From assembly GCF_003268815.1 (NCBI RefSeq), contig NZ_QLSV01000001.1, positions 1 to 64,000 of the forward strand: a DNA stretch of 64,000 nucleotides, read 5' to 3'. Positions 9,018 through 16,355 of this stretch are shown here, piece after piece. The DNA is from Flavobacterium lacus (GTDB lineage: Bacteria > Bacteroidota > Bacteroidia > Flavobacteriales > Flavobacteriaceae). Each line of letters opens with the position of its first letter. Positions within the stretch are counted from its first letter, which is position 1. Below the pieces are notes generated by a model. That model saw only the letters and a program-made list of their open reading frames with translations. It was not told where the DNA came from and searched no databases. The position numbers were made by a program, and so were the translations under genes.

Positions 9018-11621
9018 ATGAATTTAAAAAATTTAACTATTAAATCGCAAGAGGCTTTGCAACAAGCTCAGCAAATTGCACAAGGTTTTGGTCAGCAACA
9101 ACTGGAAAACGAACATATATTTAAAGGAATTTTAGAAGTTGATGAAAACGTAGCTCCATTTATTTTGAAAAAAATGAATGTGAATGTCAACTTGTTTTCG
9201 CAGATTTTAGATAGCGCGATTCAAAGTTTTCCAAAAGTTTCCGGTGGCGAAATTATGCTTTCTCGTGAAGCCGGAACGATGTTGAATGAAGCCTCCATCA
9301 TTGCTAAAAAAATGAATGATGAATATGTTTCGATTGAACATCTACTCTTAGCCATTTTCAAATCCAAAAGTAAAGTCGCTCAGATTTTAAAAGATCAAGG
9401 TGTGACTGAAAAAGGTTTAGGAGCTGCGATTTCTGAATTACGAAAAGGCGAACGCGTAACCTCTGCTTCTGCTGAAGAAACGTATAACGCGTTGAATAAG
9501 TACGCCAAAAACCTCAACGAATTAGCCAAAACAGGAAAACTTGACCCAGTCATTGGTCGTGACGAAGAAATTCGCAGAGTGCTGCAAATTTTATCACGTA
9601 GAACCAAAAACAACCCGATGTTAGTGGGTGAACCTGGTGTCGGTAAAACTGCCATTGCCGAAGGTTTAGCTCACCGAATTGTAGATGGCGACGTACCCGA
9701 AAACCTAAAAGACAAAATTGTTTTTTCGTTAGATATGGGTTCGTTAATTGCCGGTGCAAAATACAAAGGTGAATTTGAAGAACGCTTGAAATCGGTTGTG
9801 AAGGAAGTCATTGCTGCCGAAGGCGACATTGTGTTATTCATTGATGAAATCCATACACTTGTAGGTGCCGGTGGTGGCGAAGGTGCGATGGACGCTGCTA
9901 ATATTTTGAAACCTGCCTTGGCCCGTGGCGAGTTGCGTGCGATTGGTGCAACGACTTTAGACGAATACCAAAAATATTTTGAAAAAGACAAAGCTCTCGA
10001 ACGACGTTTTCAGAAAATCATGGTCGATGAACCAGATACTGAAAGTGCAATCTCGATTTTACGTGGGATTAAAGAAAAATACGAAGCTCATCACAAAGTA
10101 CGCATCAAAGACGAGGCCATTATTGCTGCCGTTGAATTATCGCAACGCTATATTTCCAATCGATTTTTACCGGATAAAGCGATTGATTTAATGGATGAAG
10201 CCGCTTCTAAATTGCGAATGGAAATCAATTCCAAACCAGAAGAATTGGATGTTTTGGATCGAAAAATAATGCAGTTAGAAATTGAAATTGAAGCGATTAA
10301 AAGAGAAAACGACGAATCTAAATTAAAAATTTTAGGACTGGAATTAGCCAATTTAAAAGAAGAACGCAACGAGATTTTTGCCAAATGGAAATCAGAAAAA
10401 GATGTGGTAGATGCCATTCAAAATGTAAAATTAGAAATTGAAGATTTCAAGCAAGAAGCGGAACGAGCTGAACGCGAAGGCGATTACGGTAAAGTAGCTG
10501 AAATCCGTTACGGAAAAATCAAAGAAGCTCAAGAGCGTTTGGATAAATTACAAATTCAATTACAAGAAAATCAATCCGGAACTTCATTGATTAAAGAAGA
10601 AGTAACGCGTGAAGATATTGCGGAAGTCGTAGCCAAATGGACCGGCGTTCCGGTAACCAAAATGCTACAAGGCGAACGTGATAAATTATTAAAATTAGAA
10701 GACGAATTACACCATCGTGTCGTGGGACAAGAAGAAGCCATTGAAGCCATTAGCGACGCTGTTCGCAGAAGCCGTGCCGGATTGCAAGACATGAAAAAAC
10801 CAATCGGAACCTTTCTTTTCTTGGGAACAACCGGTGTGGGAAAAACTGAATTAGCCAAAGCGTTAGCAGAATATTTATTTGACGACGAAAACGCAATGAC
10901 TCGAATTGATATGAGCGAATACCAAGAACGTCACGCCGTGAGCCGATTAGTGGGTGCTCCTCCGGGCTATGTGGGATACGATGAAGGTGGACAATTGACC
11001 GAGGCCGTGCGTCGCAAACCATATTCTGTCGTGTTACTAGACGAAATTGAAAAAGCTCATCCAGATACGTTCAATATTTTATTGCAAGTCTTGGATGAAG
11101 GTCGACTAACCGATAACAAAGGACGCGTAGCCGATTTCAAAAACACCATCATCATTATGACCTCCAACATGGGAAGTCATATTATTCAAGAGAAATTTGA
11201 AAATTTAACAGGTGGATTAGAAGCCGCAACCGAAGCCGCCAAAGCGGAAGTGTTAGGTTTATTAAAACAAACCGTTCGTCCGGAATTTATCAATCGGATT
11301 GATGAAATTGTAATGTTCACGCCATTATCCAGCACAAACATTCGAGAAATCGTTGGTTTGCAATTGAAAAGTGTTACCAAAATGTTAGCTCAGCAAAACA
11401 TTACAATGGATGCCACTCCGGAAGCAATTGATTATTTAGCGAAGAGAGGTTATGATCCACAATTTGGAGCCAGACCGGTGAAACGAGTGATTCAACGCGA
11501 AGTATTAAACAAATTATCAAAAGAAATTTTGAGCGGAACCGTAAAAACCGACAGCATCATTTTACTCGACAGTTTCAATAACGAATTGGTTTTTAGAAAC
11601 CAAAGTGAGTTAGTGAAGTAA
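9018..11621 (+). CDS. clpB: ATP-dependent chaperone ClpB
   Basis: 867 aa Hsp100 disaggregase that works with DnaK to rescue aggregated proteins. The start at 9018 (MNLKNLTIKSQEALQQAQQIA) is the family start; the longer frame from a TTG is not needed. Order: Clp N-domain repeats (1-145), first AAA+ with GEPGVGKTAIAEGLA and VLFIDEIHTLVGAGGGEGAMDA, the coiled-coil middle domain that separates ClpB from ClpA/C (about 400-525), the second AAA+ with GTTGVGKTELAKALAE and VVLLDEIEKAHPD, and the D2-small domain ending with GYDPQFGARPVKRVIQREV. Complete and unremarkable. No heat-shock operator could be identified upstream. Confidence 0.98.
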   Translation: MNLKNLTIKSQEALQQAQQIAQGFGQQQLENEHIFKGILEVDENVAPFILKKMNVNVNLFSQILDSAIQSFPKVSGGEIMLSREAGTMLNEASIIAKKMNDEYVSIEHLLLAIFKSKSKVAQILKDQGVTEKGLGAAISELRKGERVTSASAEETYNALNKYAKNLNELAKTGKLDPVIGRDEEIRRVLQILSRRTKNNPMLVGEPGVGKTAIAEGLAHRIVDGDVPENLKDKIVFSLDMGSLIAGAKYKGEFEERLKSVVKEVIAAEGDIVLFIDEIHTLVGAGGGEGAMDAANILKPALARGELRAIGATTLDEYQKYFEKDKALERRFQKIMVDEPDTESAISILRGIKEKYEAHHKVRIKDEAIIAAVELSQRYISNRFLPDKAIDLMDEAASKLRMEINSKPEELDVLDRKIMQLEIEIEAIKRENDESKLKILGLELANLKEERNEIFAKWKSEKDVVDAIQNVKLEIEDFKQEAERAEREGDYGKVAEIRYGKIKEAQERLDKLQIQLQENQSGTSLIKEEVTREDIAEVVAKWTGVPVTKMLQGERDKLLKLEDELHHRVVGQEEAIEAISDAVRRSRAGLQDMKKPIGTFLFLGTTGVGKTELAKALAEYLFDDENAMTRIDMSEYQERHAVSRLVGAPPGYVGYDEGGQLTEAVRRKPYSVVLLDEIEKAHPDTFNILLQVLDEGRLTDNKGRVADFKNTIIIMTSNMGSHIIQEKFENLTGGLEAATEAAKAEVLGLLKQTVRPEFINRIDEIVMFTPLSSTNIREIVGLQLKSVTKMLAQQNITMDATPEAIDYLAKRGYDPQFGARPVKRVIQREVLNKLSKEILSGTVKTDSIILLDSFNNELVFRNQSELVK

Positions 11622-11769
11622 GTAGTTTTCTTTGGTAGCCTCAGATTCACAGATTTTCCTTTGAGATTTGATAAAATAGTAGAATATTAAGCAGCGGATC
11701 AGCGGCTAACTTAAATCAAATAAATTAAAATAAATAGTTTTTTCATAAATTGATTAGTTAAGTGGAGAG

Positions 11770-11801
11770 CACCAACTCAGCAATGAGTTGGTGTTTTTTT
11801 T
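11770..11801 (+). terminator. Terminator
   Basis: Perfect 10-bp stem CACCAACTCA / TGAGTTGGTG with loop GCAA and eight T. It lies 148 nt after clpB; the rest of the 249-nt gap holds nothing I can identify. Confidence 0.9.
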
Positions 11802-11870
11802 ACAAAGTATTCACAGTAATTATATACTTTTATCACGAAATTTGAGTTATATATTCATTAAACAACCCCT

Positions 11871-12272
11871 ATGAAATCATTAATTTGCTTACTGTTAGTC
11901 ACGCTAAATTCCTTTGCACAAACAAATCCAGAGTACAACAAAAAACTAAACCACACCGTTTCTGGTGAAAAAGTCTATTTGGAAAGCGAAGTTGATATCA
12001 AACCCAAATTAATGTATGGCGAAAATGCGATGCAACGTTTCATTGCTCGAAATATGAAACAAGACATCAAAGAACCATTAGTTCCCAAAATTGTATGCAG
12101 TTTTATAGTAGAAATCGACGGAACCATCTCTGACATCAAAGTATTAAATTCTATCTCAGCACATTACAAAGCACAAACTATCAAAGTATTCACTAAGTTT
12201 GACGAACCGTGGTATCCTGCTGTCAAAGATAAAAAGCAAGTGCGTTGCCAATACGTTTACACTATCAATTAA
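11871..12272 (+). CDS. Small exported TonB C-terminal-like protein
   Basis: 133 aa. Signal peptide MKSLICLLLVTLNSFAQ. The mature part (GENAMQRFIARNMK, PKIVCSFIVEIDGTISDIKVL, WYPAVKDKKQVRCQYVYTIN) follows the layout of the TonB C-terminal domain as found in many short periplasmic Bacteroidetes proteins: an aromatic/basic helix, then a beta strand with DG, then W-x-P-A...G/K...V. There is no transmembrane anchor or proline-rich linker, so it is not a complete TonB and probably does not drive transport by itself. Confidence 0.65.
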   Translation: MKSLICLLLVTLNSFAQTNPEYNKKLNHTVSGEKVYLESEVDIKPKLMYGENAMQRFIARNMKQDIKEPLVPKIVCSFIVEIDGTISDIKVLNSISAHYKAQTIKVFTKFDEPWYPAVKDKKQVRCQYVYTIN

Positions 12273-12386
12273 TTTTGACAATCAAAATCAACTTGATTTA
12301 AAATTCATCAGGTTAAAAAAAGTCTAAATCTTCTTCAAAACTTTCTCAATTGTTTAAATTTGTAATTCAACTTTAAAACAATTGTT

Positions 12387-13562
12387 TTGCGTATTCCACT
12401 CTTTTTTCTTCTTTTAGTTAACCTTTCTTTCAGCCAAAAAGTAAATTTTGAAACAACTGTTGATGATGCTTTTCGTAAAGCCAAAAAAGAAAACAAATTG
12501 GTTTTTATAGAGTATTACAACGAAGAATGTACCATCTGCAAAAGCATTGAGCCATTGTTTTCCAACAAAGAAATGGCTGATTTTTACAACAAAAATTTTG
12601 TTAGTTACAAAATTAACACCAAAGGCGGTCTACAAGGAAAAGATAGTCTTTTTATGGCTGAAACTAAAATAAAATTCCAAGGTGTTCCCTATTTTATGTT
12701 TTTTGATCAAAACAAAAATTTCATTCACTATTCCGGTGCCAAAAGCGATTTAGACTATCTGTTAAACATTGGTAAAACCGCACTCAATCCCGAACAGCGA
12801 ACCGGAAGTCTTCAAGCAAAATATGATGCCGGAGACCGCACAATCAAAACCTTGTATGCCTATACCGATGTTGCTCAATTGTATCAAGATGACGAATTAA
12901 GTAACACCATTTCCAATCAATTATTTGAGGTTTATCCTAAACAAAATTTAGGAACTAGGCAGAGTTATTTAATTCTGAAAAATTCTGTTTTTTCCATTGA
13001 TAATGGATTTTTTATCTATTGGTATCAAAATCGATCCAACCTAAAAGACTTTGAAAAAGGTTCAAAAAGCGGCGAAGAAATTAAAGTGTTAGAGAGAATT
13101 GTATTAGAATCCATCCAAAAACAAAAATCAAATTGGGATTTAATTCAAATCGAAAAAGTAAAAGAATATACCATCGGATTAGGACTATCTAAAAGTGGAA
13201 ATGATTTTTTATGGGAAGAAGAAGCTCAACTCCTGCTCAAAAACAATCAACATTCCGAAGCTATTTTGTTAATGCAATCACTGTTAGAAGAAAGTCAGAA
13301 TAACCTTTTTTCCACTTTATACATCACTGAAATTTTTCTCAATTTCACATTAGATAAAGTGACTTTGCAAACTATTTTATCCGAATTAGAAAAGCTAACT
13401 AAGCAAGAAATGGACGTTGAACAAAAGGCAGACATGTACTATCAACAATTACTATGCTTAAAAAAATTGAAAGAAGATAAAAAGTTGGATGAATTAAAAA
13501 AAGTAGCTACAAAATTTTATTCAGATCACACGTTAGATATTACCAATCTAAACAAGATATAA
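12387..13562 (+). CDS. Exported thioredoxin-family protein
   Basis: 391 aa. The only possible start giving the signal peptide (MRIPLFFLLLVNLSFSQ) is a TTG at 12387: an in-frame stop lies at 12363-12365 and no ATG or GTG occurs between. A -7 box TAAATTTG at 12355-12362 fits this start. Residues 20-125 form a thioredoxin fold with active-site CTIC (Cys48, Cys51) and cis-Pro loop GVPYFMFF; the remainder is helical and TPR-like. Probably a periplasmic thiol oxidoreductase or reductase with a helical partner domain; substrate unknown. Confidence 0.75.
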   Translation: MRIPLFFLLLVNLSFSQKVNFETTVDDAFRKAKKENKLVFIEYYNEECTICKSIEPLFSNKEMADFYNKNFVSYKINTKGGLQGKDSLFMAETKIKFQGVPYFMFFDQNKNFIHYSGAKSDLDYLLNIGKTALNPEQRTGSLQAKYDAGDRTIKTLYAYTDVAQLYQDDELSNTISNQLFEVYPKQNLGTRQSYLILKNSVFSIDNGFFIYWYQNRSNLKDFEKGSKSGEEIKVLERIVLESIQKQKSNWDLIQIEKVKEYTIGLGLSKSGNDFLWEEEAQLLLKNNQHSEAILLMQSLLEESQNNLFSTLYITEIFLNFTLDKVTLQTILSELEKLTKQEMDVEQKADMYYQQLLCLKKLKEDKKLDELKKVATKFYSDHTLDITNLNKI

Positions 13563-13590
13563 AAAAAACACCAACCGGCACAGTTGGTGT
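13561..13590 (-). terminator. Terminator of the 97-aa paralog pair
   Basis: Stem ACACCAAC / GTTGGTGT with 7-nt loop (13568-13590), followed on the minus strand by eight T (A run at 13561-13568). It sits between convergent genes and mainly serves the minus strand. Confidence 0.75.
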
Positions 13591-13616
13591 TTCAACTTAA
13601 CAAACTAACTAGAGAT

Positions 13617-13910
13617 CTATTGCGAATAATAGATTCTGTTTATCGGTATGATTGTTCCTTTTTTCAAAATCACTTTATCATCTGTAATTCCCCAAATGGT
13701 AGTTTCTACTACTCGTTTAGTCAACTCATCTTCAAAGTAAATTTTGGTTTTAATGTGTTCTAAATTGCCCAGTGCCAATGCTCTCGCGAGTCCGGCGATT
13801 CTGGTTCTTTTCAATTGTTTGTCTTCCAAAACATCAACCGGAGGAAAGTGTAACGATTGAATCGTCTCTTTTTCGATAGGCTCGAAAAAAGTAGTAGCAG
13901 TTTCTATCAT
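13617..13910 (-). CDS. Conserved hypothetical, 97 aa, paralog 1
   Basis: Starts MIETATTFFEPIEKETIQSL. It is the same length as its upstream neighbour and shares the pattern PI/SIE-E-I-SL-FP-DVL...ALA/TLGNLE/DY-K-KIYFEDxLxKxVVE...G-T/KS-VIL-xG-xIPINRIY. This looks like a small one-domain protein with an N-terminal helix pair and C-terminal beta strands. No signal peptide, cytoplasmic. Function unknown. 11 bp downstream of paralog 2. Confidence 0.75.
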   Translation of the reverse strand: MIETATTFFEPIEKETIQSLHFPPVDVLEDKQLKRTRIAGLARALALGNLEHIKTKIYFEDELTKRVVETTIWGITDDKVILKKGTIIPINRIYYSQ

Positions 13911-13921
13911 AAATATGTTTT

Positions 13922-14215
13922 TTAATTATAAAACTTAAAAGTCCTATAAATTCTATTAATCGGAATACCAATACCTTGCGTTAAAATCACACGGCTTTTG
14001 GTCACGCCGCATACTTTTGCTTCCACAACTTTTTTGGACAGATTGTCTTCAAAATAAATTTTAATCTTAAAATAATCAAGATTACCAAAGGTCAAAGCCA
14101 TTTTCAACTCAGTAATACGTTGATTAATTGCTTCATTTCTGCTTAAAACATCGGACTTTGGGAAGACGAGAGAAGAAATTTTCTCGTTTTCGATGGACTC
14201 GTAAACAGTAGCCAT
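13922..14215 (-). CDS. Conserved hypothetical, 97 aa, paralog 2
   Basis: Starts MATVYESIENEKISSLVFP. Same length and layout as paralog 1 (see the shared KIYFED and IPINRIY blocks), so a tandem duplication. A full Bacteroidetes promoter lies upstream (14254-14282). Function unknown. Confidence 0.75.
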   Translation of the reverse strand: MATVYESIENEKISSLVFPKSDVLSRNEAINQRITELKMALTFGNLDYFKIKIYFEDNLSKKVVEAKVCGVTKSRVILTQGIGIPINRIYRTFKFYN

Positions 14216-14253
14216 AGTAGTTAATTTAGGTTAATAATAGATTTAAGGGGACT

Positions 14254-14282
14254 CAAATTTAACATAAAAATTTAAATAACAA
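14254..14282 (-). promoter_or_regulatory. Promoter of paralog pair
   Basis: On the minus strand TTG (14282-14280), 18 nt, TAAATTTG (14261-14254). This matches the Bacteroidetes consensus; the ATG at 14215 is 38 nt further on. Confidence 0.6.
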
Positions 14283-14369
14283 CATTTTTATTGATATTTT
14301 TTTAATTATTTTTTAATGAATAGGGAAATTTGCAGTAAATAAAGTTGTTTTTCTATCTAAATCATCAAC

Positions 14370-14715
14370 TTGAAACCTGCAAACCTGAAACTTGAAACCT
14401 CAAAAATCACTTCGCTTACTCTATGGAAGTCGGATGAAACAGATAAAAACAGATTTTCACGGCTTTTGATAGCTTTGCTTTTCGGGATTAAAAAGGATTT
14501 GTCTTAAGAACACTTCCTTTTAAACAAATCCCAACTTTTAACTAACGACTCCTAACTACCAACCTGCAACCTGAAACTTGAAACGCTTAAACTAATTTTC
14601 AATCGGGCGTGCCCCTCCAACAAGTTCCGGGTCGGGCTATCCGCTGCAAGTCCTCGTTCGTCGTGCCTCCTCTCTGTGGGCTTTCCGCTTCTATCCCTCA
14701 CGCGGGTGAAGTGCT
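14370..14715. repeat. Non-coding spacer with interspersed repeats (copy D)
   Basis: The 627-nt gap before the GNAT gene has no gene. It holds two short related tracts, AACCTGAAACTTGAAAC, at about 14373-14400 and 14562-14584. A more GC-rich tract at about 14600-14715 matches, inverted, the end of the repeat at 19446-19495: GAGGACTTGCAG(C/T)G, AGCCCGACC, GGA(A/G)CTTG and GGAGG in the same order. The boundaries are approximate. Confidence 0.5.
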
Positions 14716-14842
14716 AGGAAGAGAATCGCATTTAAAATAGTAGTGTACCTTAAAAGAAATATTGTATTTTAGTGTAAAAAAAGAAAACGAGAGACATTTT
14801 AGCGTTTCGGAATGCACAAAACAACATAAAATCTCAACCTTC

Positions 14843-15310
14843 ATGACCAAAACCAAAGTTGAACTAATCAATTTTTCAAACGAGCTGCACGAACCTATCA
14901 AAACACTCAATTATGAATGGCTAGAAAAGTATTTTCGTGTGGAGGCTAGTGATCGCATTTCACTTTCCAATCCAAAAGAACAAATTATTGACAAAGGCGG
15001 ATTTATTTTTTATGCCAAATTAAATGATGAAATTATTGGCACAGCTTGTTTATTAAAGAAAACAGAAACAATTCTTGAGTTAGGAAAAATGGCCGTTACC
15101 TCAAAAGCACAAGGGAATAAAATTGGAACATTACTACTGGAACATTGTTTAACCGTGGCAAAACAAAAAAACATCAAAACGATTATTTTATATTCAAACA
15201 CACAATTAGCATCGGCTATTCATCTTTATAAAAAGTATGGTTTTAGGGAAATTGAACTCGAAAAAGGACTGTATGAAAGAGCAAATATAAAAATGGAAAA
15301 AGAGGTTTGA
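14843..15310 (+). CDS. GNAT family N-acetyltransferase
   Basis: 155 aa from MTKTKVELINFSNELHEPIK. I prefer this ATG to the frame's upstream start (14762), whose extra 27 residues do not resemble the family. GNAT signature: LELGKMAVTSKAQGNKIGTLLLEHCL (the acetyl-CoA-binding V-x-x-x-x-Q/R-G-x-G/K motif) and ASAIHLYKKYGFREIE. Transfers acetyl from acetyl-CoA to an unknown amine. Stands alone. Confidence 0.85.
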   Translation: MTKTKVELINFSNELHEPIKTLNYEWLEKYFRVEASDRISLSNPKEQIIDKGGFIFYAKLNDEIIGTACLLKKTETILELGKMAVTSKAQGNKIGTLLLEHCLTVAKQKNIKTIILYSNTQLASAIHLYKKYGFREIELEKGLYERANIKMEKEV

Positions 15311-15354
15311 AAATTAATTTAAATGTTGTAAGGAAATAGTTTAAAGTAGTAAAT

Positions 15355-15410
15355 GACTGGATTATTTCATGATCCAGAGAAGGGGTTTGATGCTAGTAAA
15401 ATCCTTAAAA
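15355..15410. repeat. Tandem repeat unit 1, possibly tRNA-Pro-derived
   Basis: A 56-bp unit starting GACTGGATTATTTC and ending ATCCTTAAAA. An identical copy lies 33 nt further on. Both ends of the unit (ACTGGATT and ATGCTAGTAA) match the same positions of the tRNA-Pro gene at 15611-15684, in the same orientation. Confidence 0.75.
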
Positions 15411-15443
15411 AAAATTCAAAAAAATTCATCAATTATTTTCTAA

Positions 15444-15499
15444 GACTGGATTATTTCATGATCCAGAGAAGGGGTTTGATGCTAGTAAAATCCTTAAAA
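15444..15499. repeat. Tandem repeat unit 2
   Basis: Perfect 56-bp copy of 15355-15410. Its last 10 bases form the left arm of the terminator at 15490-15528. Confidence 0.8.
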
Positions 15500-15528
15500 C
15501 TTTTTTCAAAAGTTTTAAGGATTTTTTT
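15490..15528 (+). terminator. Strong terminator hairpin
   Basis: Perfect 15-bp stem ATCCTTAAAACTTTT / AAAAGTTTTAAGGAT with a 3-nt loop, followed by a run of T to 15528. On the plus strand it would end transcription from the GNAT gene or from the repeats. Confidence 0.85.
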
Positions 15529-15582
15529 ATGCCTAAAATTTTCTCAAGCAAACTTGGAAAAATTTTAGGCATAAAAAAATCC
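15519..15582. repeat. Perfect 24-bp inverted repeat
   Basis: Arms at 15519-15542 and 15559-15582 are exact reverse complements (GGATTTTTTTATGCC... and ...GGCATAAAAAAATCC) with a 16-nt spacer that itself holds CAAG/CTTG. It shares bases with the terminators on both sides and is bidirectional. Confidence 0.85.
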
Positions 15583-15606
15583 CTTGAGCAAAGCTCAAGA
15601 GATTTT
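15576..15606 (-). terminator. Terminator of tRNA-Pro
   Basis: Stem CTTGAGC / GCTCAAG (15583-15599) with flanking pairs AAAATC / GATTTT. On the minus strand it is followed by seven T, starting 5 nt after the tRNA 3' end. Confidence 0.85.
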
Positions 15607-15610
15607 ACTG

Positions 15611-15684
15611 TCGGGATGACTGGATTCGAACCAGCGACCCCTAGCACCCCATGCTAGTAAGCTACCAGGCTGCTCTACATCCCG
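15611..15684 (-). tRNA. tRNA-Pro (anticodon GGG)
   Basis: Minus-strand cloverleaf: acceptor CGGGATG / CATCCCG, anticodon stem CTAGC / GCTAG around the loop ATGGGGT (anticodon GGG), T-arm with GGTTCGAATCC, discriminator A. The 3' CCA is not encoded. A terminator follows. Confidence 0.95.
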
Positions 15685-15761
15685 AAAAGTGTTGGCAAAA
15701 GTAAGGGTTTGTAAATTATATCACAAAAATTATAGCGTAGAAATTTTAAATTTATACTTTT

Positions 15762-16262
15762 ATGAAGAGTATTGTGATGAAAATCATTGTTTCCTTATTG
15801 TTAGTGCTTGTATTTCAACAAACTATAACCCAATCCGCAACCACTACTCTCTACTTCATTCGCCACGCAGAAAAAGCTGATACTTCAGAAAATCCCGAAC
15901 TTTCTGCAGAGGGCATAAAAAGAAGTGTTCGATGGACAAAACTCTTTGAGAAAAAAACAATTGATATTTTGTATACTACACTTACCCGAAGAGCACAAAT
16001 GACGTTTAGCACCATAGCTACTTCTAAACAAAAGGATATGATTTTTTATGATCTTTCAAAATTCTCGTTAAAAGAAACAATTGAAAAACATCCCGGAAAA
16101 ACCATTTTAATTGTTGGTCACAATAACACCATTCCAAAACAAATTAATGCCTTTTTAGGCGAAGAAATCCATCAACAAATAGATGAAAACGAATTTGGAA
16201 ATCTTTATACAATTACTATAAAAGGTGATAAAATTGAACACAAACTTACTCATCACAAGTAA
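15762..16262 (+). CDS. Exported histidine phosphatase family protein
   Basis: 166 aa with an N-terminal signal (LLVLVFQQTITQS). The RHG-type core is present: LYFIRHAEKAD (phospho-acceptor His in RHAE), TTLTRRAQMTF (second Arg) and LIVGHNNTIPK (second catalytic His). It resembles SixA-like and short phosphoglycerate-mutase-fold phosphatases; the substrate is unknown. A possible -7 box TATACTTT (15753-15760) ends one base before the first ATG, so translation may begin at the second ATG (15777, MKIIVSLLLVL). Confidence 0.85.
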   Translation: MKSIVMKIIVSLLLVLVFQQTITQSATTTLYFIRHAEKADTSENPELSAEGIKRSVRWTKLFEKKTIDILYTTLTRRAQMTFSTIATSKQKDMIFYDLSKFSLKETIEKHPGKTILIVGHNNTIPKQINAFLGEEIHQQIDENEFGNLYTITIKGDKIEHKLTHHK

Positions 16263-16285
16263 AGACACCAATTGCTAAAGTAATT

Positions 16286-16355
16286 TAGCCACGAATTAAA
16301 CTAATTTACACAAATCAATTCGTGTAAATTAGTGTAATTCGTGGCTATTTTTTTT
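16286..16355. terminator. Long terminator hairpin
   Basis: TAGCCACGAATT...ACTAATTTACAC pairs with GTGTAAATTAGT...AATTCGTGGCTA (a few bulges), followed on the plus strand by nine T. It lies between convergent genes and terminates the phosphatase gene. Confidence 0.75.
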
